Position numbers and translations under genes: made by a program
Shown: piece after piece, positions 24,801 through 31,468 of the stretch
Layout: each line of letters opens with the position of its first letter
Position numbering within the stretch: the first letter of the stretch is position 1
Assembly: GCF_018139985.1 (NCBI RefSeq)
Contig: NZ_JAGSOU010000025.1
Span: 1 to 40,793, forward strand
From: Actibacterium sp. MT2.3-13A
Lineage (GTDB): Bacteria > Pseudomonadota > Alphaproteobacteria > Rhodobacterales > Rhodobacteraceae
Length of the DNA: 40,793 nt
Direction: 5' to 3'
Notes under the pieces: generated by a model
Databases searched by the model: none
The model's input: only the letters and a program-made list of their open reading frames with translations
What the model was told of the DNA's origin: nothing

Positions 24801-26353
24801 GCCGCCCTCCTGCTCTTGCGAAATCGTCTCACCTCGCGCTCAACAAGCGAATAGGCAGCCGGATCAGCGATGTGCGGTGGCTCCATGCCATACCAGCCGA
24901 ATGGCAGCTTGTTGTTCGGATACACCCCGCGCCAGATCCCATAGGCCCATTTTCTGGCTGCATCTTCGCCGCGGCTGGCACGTTCAAACGTGTATGAAAG
25001 GCAGGCCTCCCAGACCTTGCGCGGGTCTTTCAGGCACTCGGCGCGCAGCCCGGGCCTTGCCTCCATCGCTTGCGGATTAAACTCGTGCATCTCGCCATCG
25101 ACGTTCACGATGCCGGAGCGGGCCGGTTTCTCCCAACCGCAGGCCATGCAGGTATTCCCGCGCAGCGCGCCGGAGCACTCCGGGCATACCACCCTCTCGC
25201 GCACCTGCTCGTTGCGTTCGCGCGGCTTGCTGTCGCGCTTGGTCGAGTGATCCAGATCGCCGACGCCATTCTCCCACACGTCGAACATGTCGAGCCCGAA
25301 CCGCTCGATGTTGCCGGAGTGGTCGAGCCACAGCGCCATGTCCTTGGTCTGGTGCGTCCGCATGACGCGGCCGATCTCCTGCATGTGGCTCGACAGGCTC
25401 TTGCGATATGGCCGACAGGAAATCCCGCATTTCACGTCGGGAACATCGAACCCCTTGGTCAGCACCCCGCAGGAGACCAGACCGTCAATGATGCTGTCCG
25501 GGCGCCGAAATTCCGCTATCTTCTCGGCCCGCTCTTCGTCGCTGCGGTCCATGTAACTGATCTGCTGAAAATTGAACCCGGCCGCCGAGAAAGCTGCACA
25601 CAGCTCGCGCCCGTGCTCCACAGTGGGCGAAAACACGATTGTCTTGACCGGCCCGCCGAAATGCTCGGCCGTCTTGGCGATCCATTCCTGCACCACGTCG
25701 CCGACGATCTGGATGCCAGCCGTCGAAGCGCTGCTGTCGGAGAACTCGCCGTAGCTGTTCAGCCCGAGCTCTGAATCCTCCGGGCTCTTGGCAATGTAGA
25801 TTTTCGGCTCAATCAGAAATCCGTCATCAATCAGGCGCCGCGTCGGGATGACGTTCACCACATCGTCCCAGTGCTCGCCCATGCCCTTCGTAAACGGTGT
25901 CGCGGTCAAGCCGATCTTCACCGCGTCCGGGTGGCGGTCCATGTAATCGAGCGTGGCCTTGTATTGGCAATGGGCCTCATCCACGACGATCAGCGACGGA
26001 TCTCGCGGCAGGCTGCGCCTGGCAAGCGTCTGCGCCGAGCACACCTGCACATTCTCGCTCGGCATCCAGCGGTCATTGATGCCCTGCACGATGCCGTGGC
26101 TGATCCCGTATTCATCAAAAACCGCGCTCGTCTGGTCAACCAGCGCCACCCGGTCAACGATAAACAAGGCATAGCTGCCCTTGCGATCCGCTTCTTTCAG
26201 CAGGTGGGCGGCCGTAAGGGTTTTCCCAGCGCCCGTGCCGGCGCACAGCAACAGCCGCCTTTTCCCGGCCCGGATGCCGTCGCGCAGATTCTCGATCGCG
26301 TCGGCCTGATACGGTCTGAGGTTGATCTCCTTCGGATCGGCGAAGTTCAGCAT
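24797..26353 (-). CDS. SF2 DEAH-box replication helicase
   Basis: A 518-residue protein. Motif I GTGAGKT (39-45), motif II DEAH (125-128), motif III TAT (150-152) and motif VI QEIGRVMR (325-332) identify a superfamily 2 helicase of the type III restriction/RecG-like class. A zinc ribbon follows (C390, C393, C402, C405). The C-terminal 100 residues (WAYGIWRGVYPNNKLPFGWY) are a phage-specific part. It pairs with the adjacent primase. An overlap of 7 bases with the upstream gene sets the ATG. Confidence 0.85.
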   Translation of the reverse strand: MLNFADPKEINLRPYQADAIENLRDGIRAGKRRLLLCAGTGAGKTLTAAHLLKEADRKGSYALFIVDRVALVDQTSAVFDEYGISHGIVQGINDRWMPSENVQVCSAQTLARRSLPRDPSLIVVDEAHCQYKATLDYMDRHPDAVKIGLTATPFTKGMGEHWDDVVNVIPTRRLIDDGFLIEPKIYIAKSPEDSELGLNSYGEFSDSSASTAGIQIVGDVVQEWIAKTAEHFGGPVKTIVFSPTVEHGRELCAAFSAAGFNFQQISYMDRSDEERAEKIAEFRRPDSIIDGLVSCGVLTKGFDVPDVKCGISCRPYRKSLSSHMQEIGRVMRTHQTKDMALWLDHSGNIERFGLDMFDVWENGVGDLDHSTKRDSKPRERNEQVRERVVCPECSGALRGNTCMACGWEKPARSGIVNVDGEMHEFNPQAMEARPGLRAECLKDPRKVWEACLSYTFERASRGEDAARKWAYGIWRGVYPNNKLPFGWYGMEPPHIADPAAYSLVEREVRRFRKSRRAA

Positions 26354-26598
26354 GCCATCACCTCCTCGTAAGCGTCTCTTTCCGCGTCCTCGCGGCTCTG
26401 GCCGCCGTCGAACTGGCGTATTGCCGCGCGCTCCTCGAAATCGTCATAGGCGGGCCAGACCTCGCGCATCAGGTCGGCACGGTGCTCCTTGACCCATGCC
26501 AGGGCCGCATCCGACAGCCGCCCGCGGCGCAGCGTGATCCGCCATTCATTGCGGATGACCTCGCCGCCATTGGCCCGGACGCGGTCCAAGATGCTCAC
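26347..26598 (-). CDS. Small TubC-docking-like phage protein
   Basis: An 83-residue protein starting MSILDRVRANGGEVIRNEWR. The N-terminal 50 residues (ITLRRGRLSDAALAWVKEHR) resemble the TubC N-terminal docking fold often found as a single domain beside phage and plasmid helicases and primases. The end is acidic. It probably mediates a protein-protein contact with replication proteins. It is joined to its neighbours by 4- and 7-base overlaps. Confidence 0.65.
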   Translation of the reverse strand: MSILDRVRANGGEVIRNEWRITLRRGRLSDAALAWVKEHRADLMREVWPAYDDFEERAAIRQFDGGQSREDAERDAYEEVMAC

Positions 26599-27494
26599 AG
26601 CGCGATCTCCTGATCCTCGAGCTGCTGGCGCAGTTTCTTGATTTCAGCCTGCTGGGCATTCACCTGGCGCTGCAGCTTTGCCCTCTCTCTCTGATGTTCC
26701 TTCGACCGTCCCTCGGACTGATCCAACCGGCGCTGCAGGTTTCCGATCTTGCGCCCGGCATCGTCGTCCGATGTCAGTTCCTTGATCCTGGATTTCAGGT
26801 CCGCGATTTCTCCGCGCTGCTTGGACACGCGCTTGCGCAAGTCGGAGACTTCACCGCGCAGGCCGATCCAGTCTTCCTCCTGTCCCTCCGGCGTCATGCT
26901 GCGGAATTCGGTGCGCAGCTTGGCGTGCGGATCAGGGTCAGCAGGTTTGGGTTGACGATCCGGCATTTCCGGTTGACAGGATGCGGACTCCGACTGCTCA
27001 TCCGCGTGATCGGGTTGACAATCCGGCCCATCGACGGGCGCGGCAGATTCATCCTGCCCTTGCGCCGCCGGATGCTCGACTGGCTTAGCCTTGCCGATGT
27101 TCTGGTCGGCCTCTGTGGCCATGCGTGCCGCCTCCTTCCGTTCGGCCTCGGCGCGCTCAGCCTCGATCTCCTTCCACTTGGCGTGAATGCCGCGGATGGT
27201 GCGGGGATTACCGCGCTGGCGGGCTTCTTCGAACTGGTCGGCATTGGCGGCGGCCCACATGGAGGCGGCGCGGTCGTGCCGATCCGCTGTGTCAAGTTGG
27301 CACAGCGCAACCCACTCACCGAACTCTCTGTCCCCCGGAAACAGCGCCCGCCCCTCGTTCAGAGCATGGCCGTATGCCAGCCATCCACCAATGGTGTTTT
27401 CTTCACCTTCCTCGACGCGCTTCAAGCCCTGTCGGGCTTCATCAGCCAGCATGTCAAGGCGCATGGCGCGTTCGTTATGACCGCGAGTGTTCAT
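26595..27494 (-). CDS. Coiled-coil protein of the replication operon
   Basis: A 299-residue protein in three parts. Residues 1-120 are a helical domain (GGWLAYGHALNEGRALFPGD), reminiscent of DUF3102-like phage proteins. Residues 130-195 are a low-complexity linker with repeated CQP/RQP units (GPDCQPDHADEQ, SASCQPEMPDRQP), repetitive at DNA level around 26940-27030. Residues 200-299 form a long coiled coil (GEVSDLRKRVSKQRGEIADL). It may be a segregation- or DNA-binding scaffold; the role is not known. Confidence 0.65.
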   Translation of the reverse strand: MNTRGHNERAMRLDMLADEARQGLKRVEEGEENTIGGWLAYGHALNEGRALFPGDREFGEWVALCQLDTADRHDRAASMWAAANADQFEEARQRGNPRTIRGIHAKWKEIEAERAEAERKEAARMATEADQNIGKAKPVEHPAAQGQDESAAPVDGPDCQPDHADEQSESASCQPEMPDRQPKPADPDPHAKLRTEFRSMTPEGQEEDWIGLRGEVSDLRKRVSKQRGEIADLKSRIKELTSDDDAGRKIGNLQRRLDQSEGRSKEHQRERAKLQRQVNAQQAEIKKLRQQLEDQEIAL

Positions 27495-27925
27495 TCGATT
27501 TGCCCTTTAATCATGTTGCTGGCGATCTGCCAGATCTGCCTCCATGCGTCTGGCTCTGGGCATTCTGGGGTGACGTTGACCACCAGAGCGCCGCCCTTAA
27601 CCTTCTCGCCGCGCACCAGGCGCATCTCGGTCCAATCTGCATCGTCCACGCCAATGGCCTCAGCGACTGCATCCAGGCCGCGCTTCGCCTTCGCCAATGC
27701 GTTGTCGAGGTCATAAGCGCGCGCAGTCGGAGGGTGGAAAACGATCTCGACCCTCACGCCAAGCGCGCGGATACGGCGCACTTTTTGCGCCCAGCACTCC
27801 TTGATGCATTCGGCCTTGTAGCTTTTCCCAGCCGCCGCTTTGCCGCGGAAGTCGCCTTGCGACCCGTTTGGGCTGGCTTTTGACGGCGGCCAAGGCAGGC
27901 GAATGGAGTAGACGCAATCAGCCAC
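27491..27925 (-). CDS. rusA: RusA-like Holliday junction resolvase
   Basis: A 144-residue protein. The opening strand YSIRLPWPPSKASPN and the acidic core YDLDNALAKAKRGLDAV (D72, D74, N75, D85) are the RusA signature; these aspartates bind Mg2+ and cut four-way junctions. Length fits the family (about 120-150). I chose the GTG at 27925, which overlaps the upstream gene by 8 bases; the frame is open to 27961, but the added residues are not family-like. It would resolve recombination and replication branches before packaging. Confidence 0.85.
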   Translation of the reverse strand: MADCVYSIRLPWPPSKASPNGSQGDFRGKAAAGKSYKAECIKECWAQKVRRIRALGVRVEIVFHPPTARAYDLDNALAKAKRGLDAVAEAIGVDDADWTEMRLVRGEKVKGGALVVNVTPECPEPDAWRQIWQIASNMIKGQIE

Positions 27926-28112
27926 GGCCCACCCCCTTCGCTTCAAGACGCGCCAGGCCAATATCCAGTCTCTCTCGGATGGTCTTCGTGGCGTTGGACT
28001 TCGCGGCCCTGCACGAGCACGGAGTGAGCGCCACGCGCAGGCCGTGCACCTCGCGCATCGGCACGCGGATCACGGCGTAATCGCCTTCTCTCGTGATTGA
28101 TCCGCCGCTCAT
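27918..28112 (-). CDS. Hypothetical small protein
   Basis: A 64-residue protein starting MSGGSITREGDYAVIRVPMR. The first 40 residues are beta-rich (HGLRVALTPCSCRAAKSNA) and the end is a basic helix (RLDIGLARLEAKGVGRG). The ATG at 28112 overlaps the upstream stop (ATGA) and the gene fits the packed operon. No family recognised; a CSC pair is the only notable motif. Confidence 0.6.
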   Translation of the reverse strand: MSGGSITREGDYAVIRVPMREVHGLRVALTPCSCRAAKSNATKTIRERLDIGLARLEAKGVGRG

Positions 28113-28297
28113 GACTGCGCCTCAAGCACGTCGAGCCAGCCGTCCCGCTGCGTCCAGACGCGCAGGCGCTTGAGCTCGCGGGCCAGCTCGTCGGCGTTTT
28201 CTGGCAGGCCGCTACGGCGCATCAGCGCGCAGGCGGTCTGCAACTTTTCCTCCGCCTGGCCGATCTGGGCGCGGATCGCGGCGTAGGGCACGGTCAC
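28109..28297 (-). CDS. Hypothetical helical protein
   Basis: A 62-residue protein starting (GTG) VTVPYAAIRAQIGQAEEK. It is all-helical and charged (LARELKRLRVWTQRDGWLDV). The GTG at 28297 overlaps the stop of the upstream gene (GTGA) with GAGGGAG upstream, so earlier starts in the open frame are rejected. It is probably a small DNA- or protein-binding factor; no family recognised. Confidence 0.6.
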   Translation of the reverse strand: MTVPYAAIRAQIGQAEEKLQTACALMRRSGLPENADELARELKRLRVWTQRDGWLDVLEAQS

Positions 28298-28539
28298 AGC
28301 CACGGCTCCCTCGGCAATGACACCCTCGCGATGCCGCCCACGCCCGAGTTTCCCGTCGGATAGGCGACCTCGACGATGCGCTTCGCGCTGGTGCCGGCCA
28401 AACCGCTCTCGCGGCGCTGGCGGCATGCGGGGCAGCCACAGACATCGCAGTGATTGTGCAGGCGGCAGACGCCCGAGGTGTTCGTCGGGCCGAGGATGTT
28501 CGGGCACCCATCAACCGCGCATTTGTTCATGAAGGACAT
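28294..28539 (-). CDS. Small multi-cysteine (zinc-binding) protein
   Basis: An 81-residue protein with a dense metal-binding N-terminus: CAVDGCPN, then CRLHNHCDVCGCPACRQR, giving eight Cys/His ligands within 40 residues, enough for two zinc sites. The C-terminal half is a small beta region. The ATG at 28539 or a GTG at 28542 may start it; both touch the upstream stop. Role unknown, perhaps nucleic-acid binding. Confidence 0.6.
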   Translation of the reverse strand: MSFMNKCAVDGCPNILGPTNTSGVCRLHNHCDVCGCPACRQRRESGLAGTSAKRIVEVAYPTGNSGVGGIARVSLPREPWL

Positions 28540-28739
28540 CACCAATACCCCGCCCTGACGGCGCCCGCGGGCTTGCCGCTTTCGGCCAGATCGGCGTCGC
28601 GCACCTGGTCTGTCGCGCGCCCGACGGCGCCGGGCGAGACGCCCCAGGAACGGGCAATATCGACCAGCCGCCCGCCGGCACGCCGCGCGGCCAGCCAGGC
28701 GAGGATGCGATCGTCGGAATCGCGCGACAGACGCTTCAT
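28539..28739 (-). CDS. Small helix-turn-helix protein
   Basis: A 66-residue protein starting MKRLSRDSDDRILAWLAARR. Residues about 12-48 form a homeodomain-like helix-turn-helix (GRLVDIARSWGVSPGAVGRA). The ATG at 28739 overlaps the upstream stop (ATGA). A basic N-terminus and a single HTH suggest a small DNA-binding regulator within the leftward early operon; its targets are unknown. Confidence 0.65.
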   Translation of the reverse strand: MKRLSRDSDDRILAWLAARRAGGRLVDIARSWGVSPGAVGRATDQVRDADLAESGKPAGAVRAGYW

Positions 28740-29284
28740 GCCACGGCCCTCCTGATCTCGTGCCACAGGCTCAGCGCGCGGCGCTCCGTCAGGCGGTGGC
28801 GCGCGGCCAGCGCGCGCAGGTCGGCGTATCCACCGGCCCGCGCCAGGTCGAGGATCAGCGCCGCGCCAAGGCCGCGCGCCTCCATCCGCGCCACCAGGTC
28901 GGCGGGCAGGGCCTGCTCCGAGGCCTCATCCTTCACGGGGGCCTCATCCTCCACGACGGTCAGCTTGACCTTGCGCGGCCCGCGCGACCTGCGCGGCGGC
29001 AGGCCGTATCGGCGCGCGGCCTGTGTGACGCTCTTGGTCGAGGCGTCGAAATGCTCGGCGATCGCGGCCACGGGCAGGCCCGCGTGCCACATCCGGCGGA
29101 ACGCCGCCTCATCCGTGATCTTCCACGCGCGGCCGCCGCTGCGCATGGCCAGGCCGAACCGTCTGGCCGCCTGTGAAATGCAGGCATCGGACACGCCGTA
29201 AGCCATGGCCATCTCGGCGATGGGCATATCGTCGGCCCACATGCGGCGGAATTCCGCGCTGTCCTGGATGACGCGACGGCTCAT
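28736..29284 (-). CDS. DNA-binding protein with two tandem HTH repeats
   Basis: A 182-residue protein. Two copies of one helix-turn-helix unit occur about 50 residues apart: residues 11-44 (EFRRMWADDMPIAEMAMAYG) and 61-94 (AFRRMWHAGLPVAAIAEHFD), each ending in SQAARRFGL or TQAARRYGL. The C-terminal third (ARMEARGLGAALILDLARAG) is a further helical region. It follows a terminator hairpin and overlaps the downstream HTH gene by 4 bases. It is probably an early transcription regulator binding a direct-repeat site. Confidence 0.75.
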   Translation of the reverse strand: MSRRVIQDSAEFRRMWADDMPIAEMAMAYGVSDACISQAARRFGLAMRSGGRAWKITDEAAFRRMWHAGLPVAAIAEHFDASTKSVTQAARRYGLPPRRSRGPRKVKLTVVEDEAPVKDEASEQALPADLVARMEARGLGAALILDLARAGGYADLRALAARHRLTERRALSLWHEIRRAVA

Positions 29285-29694
29285 CCTTGCGCCCCGTGAC
29301 AAAAGGCCCCCGGCACGTCAGCGCCGGGGGCAGTCCAACAGGGAGGTGGCGGGCATTCGCGGCCGACGCCGCCCGCCGGGACGCTCCGCGGGTCGAGGAC
29401 CGACCCCGGCCGCGAAACAGGGGCCCCGGCAGGCAGGGAGGAGGACGCCCGCCGGGGGTAGACCGCGCGAGGGAAAGGTGCGCGCGGATGCGAAGAAAGG
29501 CGGGCGCGCGGATGGACACGCGCGCCCAGGTGCACCGCCGCTGAGGCTGGCCGAGGCAACGGCCGATGGGCGGCGGTGGGGAAACGGACGGGGGACTTTC
29601 GCGCGACCAGCTCCCCCAGACTGGCAAGCGGACCCCTTGCAAAGGGCTCGCGCTGTTCGTGAGTGGTGGTCATTGCGGCGATGATGCAGGTCAT
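29281..29694 (-). CDS. Doubtful Pro/Arg-rich reading frame (137 codons)
   Basis: The frame begins MTCIIAAMTTTHEQREPFAR and continues with Pro, Arg, Ala and Ser-rich sequence (FPTAAHRPLPRPASAAVHLG). For it: its ATG overlaps the stop of the HTH gene at 29691 and its stop overlaps the ATG at 29284, both ATGA junctions like the rest of the operon. Against it: composition is that expected of random high-GC sequence, a strong terminator lies inside its 3' end, and the same DNA is full of perfect inverted repeats. I think a structured RNA leader is at least as likely. Confidence 0.3.
   Translation of the reverse strand: MTCIIAAMTTTHEQREPFARGPLASLGELVARKSPVRFPTAAHRPLPRPASAAVHLGARVHPRARLSSHPRAPFPRAVYPRRASSSLPAGAPVSRPGSVLDPRSVPAGGVGRECPPPPCWTAPGADVPGAFCHGAQG
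29301..29331 (-). terminator. Intrinsic terminator ahead of the leftward early operon
   Basis: GCCCCCGGC (29306-29314) and GCCGGGGGC (29323-29331) form a perfect 9-bp GC stem with an 8-base loop; read leftward it is followed by C and TTTT (29304-29301). It lies 17 bases before the tandem-HTH gene, so transcripts from the switch region should stop here unless antiterminated. Confidence 0.75.
29340..29660. ncRNA. Hairpin-rich segment, possible structured RNA leader
   Basis: Perfect inverted repeats crowd this stretch: 29348-29354/29371-29377 (7 bp), 29358-29364/29408-29414 (7 bp), 29390-29395/29401-29406 (6 bp), 29502-29510/29519-29527 (9 bp) and 29533-29540/29571-29578 (8 bp) enclosing 29549-29553/29560-29564. 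High GC makes some pairing expected, but this many long perfect stems in about 300 bases is notable. Strand is not decided; the leftward transcript ends at the terminator beside it. Confidence 0.4.
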
Positions 29695-29939
29695 TGCGCG
29701 GCCCTCTTGAACTCTTCGTGATCGCTGCCAATATTTTTGTCTATTGGCTTGAACGAGAACGACGACAGGGGGCACTCAATGCCTTGTTCATCGCAGAGAA
29801 ATTTGATCCGCTCATACCATTGCGCGGCAAACTGGCCAGATGATTTGGCATGGCGGATGTTCCGCTCTGAAAGACCGATCTCGGTCAGGGCATCCACCCC
29901 GATGGCGTCGATGATCTGATGGGTGTCGGATTTGCTCAT
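29691..29939 (-). CDS. Small HTH regulator (Cro-like) at the head of the leftward operon
   Basis: An 82-residue protein starting MSKSDTHQIIDAIGVDALTE. Residues 12-46 form a helix-turn-helix (ALTEIGLSERNIRHAKSSGQ), followed by a conserved-looking WYERIKFLCDEQGIECP. It diverges from the XRE repressor gene across an 87-base operator region, so it is the Cro-like partner in the lysis-lysogeny switch. No ribosome binding site precedes the ATG and the predicted start point coincides with it, which suggests a leaderless mRNA. Confidence 0.7.
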   Translation of the reverse strand: MSKSDTHQIIDAIGVDALTEIGLSERNIRHAKSSGQFAAQWYERIKFLCDEQGIECPLSSFSFKPIDKNIGSDHEEFKRAAQ

Positions 29940-29945
29940 ACGCGG

Positions 29946-29974
29946 ACAATGCCAAAGAACTTGGCACAGGTCAA
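29946..29974 (-). promoter_or_regulatory. Leftward early promoter with operator O1
   Basis: Read leftward: TTGACC (29974-29969), 17-base spacer, CATTGT (29951-29946). The spacer holds the perfect palindrome GCCAA-N5-TTGGC at 29951-29965 (TGCCAA/TTGGCA with one more pair). A repressor there would block polymerase. Transcription would begin about at the ATG at 29939. Confidence 0.6.
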
Positions 29975-29990
29975 GCCAAACGAAAGTGGA

Positions 29991-30019
29991 TTGTGTCAAA
30001 AACGCTGGCGCGTCAGTGT
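29991..30019 (+). promoter_or_regulatory. Probable repressor promoter with operator O2
   Basis: TTGTGT (29991-29996), 17-base spacer, weak CAGTGT (30014-30019). The operator-like GTCAA-N5-CTGGC (29995-30009), two mismatches from O1, overlaps the spacer. It would allow the XRE protein to control its own gene. The -10 is poor, so the promoter call is tentative; operator similarity is the better part. Confidence 0.4.
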
Positions 30020-30026
30020 GCGCGCC

Positions 30027-30320
30027 ATGGCAGACCTAGAGAACAAACCATACGCGGACATCGCAGAAAGACTGGTCTGGCACCGAAAATTGCTCGGACT
30101 AGACCAGTCGGAATTTGTTGAGCCGCTTCACGGAATAAAGAGGTCTGCTTACTCGAACTGGGAAGCAGGCACGTCGCGCCTGTCGCTCAACGGCGCTTTG
30201 GAAATCCGGCGCGTGTATGGGTTGTCGCTGGACTTCATGTATGAAGGCATCGCCGATGCGTTGCCGATGACCCTGCGACAGGCCTGGATTGAAAGGCCCG
30301 AGGTCAAAGCCTCCAAATAG
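30027..30320 (+). CDS. XRE-family repressor (CI-like)
   Basis: A 97-residue protein starting MADLENKPYADIAERLVWHR. It contains a helix-turn-helix of the XRE type at about 18-55 (LGLDQSEFVEPLHGIKRSAY, SNWEAGT) and the family continuation LEIRRVYGLSLDFMYEG. It has no autoprotease domain, so induction would need another signal than RecA cleavage. The gene is flanked by operator pairs on both sides (29951-30009 and 30451-30496), controlling the leftward and rightward early promoters. No ribosome binding site lies before its ATG; it may be leaderless. Confidence 0.8.
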   Translation: MADLENKPYADIAERLVWHRKLLGLDQSEFVEPLHGIKRSAYSNWEAGTSRLSLNGALEIRRVYGLSLDFMYEGIADALPMTLRQAWIERPEVKASK

Positions 30321-30450
30321 TCGATAGTGAAGCCGCTTTCATTGGCGCCTTCGATCAGCAAGTCTAATCGCTCCATTTCAATGTTCCCTGTTTGTGCACC
30401 CCGACGCAGGGTATTCATTAGCTGTTAATGAAACAAGGCCAAGGGGCCGG

Positions 30451-30501
30451 TCCAAATTTTTTGGCGCAGCCTGATTGACGCGCCAACTTTTTTGGCATAC
30501 T
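30451..30501 (+). promoter_or_regulatory. Rightward early promoter with operators O3 and O4
   Basis: TTGACG (30475-30480) and CATACT (30496-30501) frame the perfect operator GCCAA-N5-TTGGC at 30482-30496 (O4); the -10 spacing is short (15), with TACTCT at 17 as an alternative. A second operator, TCCAA-N5-TTGGC (O3, 30451-30465), lies upstream with its centre 31 bases away, three helical turns, suiting cooperative binding. Confidence 0.65.
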
Positions 30502-30531
30502 CTCCCTCCATACCCACTGAGGGAGACCACA

Positions 30532-30690
30532 ATGACCCGCTTTCCGCAGATCAAGTCCCAAGAGGCCATCGAGCGCGAGTTGCGTCGCGAGCGCGTTCTT
30601 CGGTTTGCCGAGGATGCAATCGGCGCGCTGGCAGTCTTCGTCACCGTGTTCGTGATGCTGTGGATCGGCCACGGCATTGGCCTGAACTGA
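30532..30690 (+). CDS. Small membrane protein
   Basis: A 52-residue protein, first gene of the rightward operon. A charged N-terminus (IKSQEAIERELRRERVLRF) is followed by one membrane segment at about 30-50 (AIGALAVFVTVFVMLWIGHG). GGGAG lies 6-7 bases before the ATG. Its position right after the early promoter suggests expression on induction; possible roles are superinfection exclusion or host modulation, but no family is recognised. Confidence 0.65.
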   Translation: MTRFPQIKSQEAIERELRRERVLRFAEDAIGALAVFVTVFVMLWIGHGIGLN

Positions 30691-30701
30691 GGGAGATCAC
30701 C

Positions 30702-30857
30702 ATGAAACCCAGCGCCTACATCAGCCCCGACGGAACGCTGACGACAGACCGCAAGCGCGTGTCCCGGATCGTCATGATGGCCTCGTTTGAGGACTGCCGC
30801 TTTCGCGCCCCGCAGCAGGTCACGCTGCCTGGCATGAACGAAACCAGAGCACAGTGA
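30702..30857 (+). CDS. Small hypothetical protein
   Basis: A 51-residue protein starting MKPSAYISPDGTLTTDRKRV. GGGAGATCACC precedes the ATG, closely like the site of the preceding gene. The opening (YISPDGTLTTD) is seen in small phage proteins of unknown role; the rest has no motif. Confidence 0.55.
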   Translation: MKPSAYISPDGTLTTDRKRVSRIVMMASFEDCRFRAPQQVTLPGMNETRAQ

Positions 30858-30865
30858 GGTCCGCC

Positions 30866-31105
30866 ATGTCCTTCGTTGTAGACACCGTTGGAAAAATCAC
30901 CCTGCCGGATGGCGATGAAGTCCAAGGCGTGATCCTTGTTGGAAGCGCGGACGATGTGCGCGAGGCCGCGAAGTTCTGGGCCGGGCGCGTCAAGCTCGTT
31001 TCCGCAGAAGAACCGACCAAGCCTCGGCCTGTTCACATGCCGCGCGATTTCTCCGCAGAGAAGGCCATCCGCGAAGCCGGGCGCGGCCACCTTCTGGGGG
31101 ACTGA
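30866..31105 (+). CDS. Hypothetical early protein
   Basis: A 79-residue protein starting MSFVVDTVGKITLPDGDEVQ, with a beta-rich first half and a helical second half (DDVREAAKFWAGRVKLVSAE). A TGAGGT site lies just upstream of the ATG. No family recognised; probable member of the rightward early operon, spaced by 8 bases from the previous gene. Confidence 0.6.
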   Translation: MSFVVDTVGKITLPDGDEVQGVILVGSADDVREAAKFWAGRVKLVSAEEPTKPRPVHMPRDFSAEKAIREAGRGHLLGD

Positions 31106-31108
31106 TCC

Positions 31109-31294
31109 ATGGAGCGCTACACCCGCCAGGAATGCATCGACATTGCCGCCGGATACCAGCGCGATATCGACCGCCTGATCGAGCAATACGGTCGCGGCTG
31201 CCGTCCTGGCTGGGTCAGCACAGACATCGCGTTGGCAGATGCGCAAATCAGCTATTGGAAGCGTCAGGCTGATCTTGCGGAGGACGCGGCATGA
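31109..31294 (+). CDS. Hypothetical helical early protein
   Basis: A 61-residue protein starting MERYTRQECIDIAAGYQRDI. It is mostly helical with many aromatic and charged residues (IALADAQISYWKRQADLAED). It begins 3 bases after the previous stop and ends with an ATGA overlap with the next small gene. No family recognised. Confidence 0.55.
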   Translation: MERYTRQECIDIAAGYQRDIDRLIEQYGRGCRPGWVSTDIALADAQISYWKRQADLAEDAA

Positions 31295-31431
31295 GCCTCG
31301 GCCCATTCCCCAACACCCAGTTCCCCAAGCGCCGGAAGAGTGACGGGGATGCTCCTGAAAGGGAGCGCGAGGCGGCGGACTGCTGCCAATGGACCGGCTC
31401 GATGCGCCGCCGCCTCGCACACAGTTTCTGA
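31291..31431 (+). CDS. Small basic protein (46 aa)
   Basis: A 46-codon gene starting MSLGPFPNTQFPKRRKSDGD and ending MRRRLAHSF. The ATG overlaps the previous stop (ATGA). Basic, with a CC pair (ADCCQWTG). The coupled start supports it; otherwise little can be said. Confidence 0.45.
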   Translation: MSLGPFPNTQFPKRRKSDGDAPEREREAADCCQWTGSMRRRLAHSF

Positions 31432-31468
31432 CTACCCAATACCGACTACCATATCAAGGAGTTCAGCA

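Noticed and set aside
26940-27030. Short tandem repeats as an iteron-type origin
   Set aside because: The repeats encode the CQP/RQP linker of the coiled-coil protein in frame and are imperfect; no AT-rich region accompanies them.
29727-29748. GCCAAT ... ATTGGC inverted repeat as a fifth operator
   Set aside because: The spacing is 10 bases between 6-base arms instead of the N5 centre of the other sites, and it lies within the coding end of the HTH gene.
30149-30418. Minus-strand frame antisense to the XRE repressor gene, with a possible AGGGAA site before MERLDLLIEGANESGF
   Set aside because: Most of it lies antisense to a clear HTH gene and its later part has no protein-like character; only the first 20 codons look plausible.
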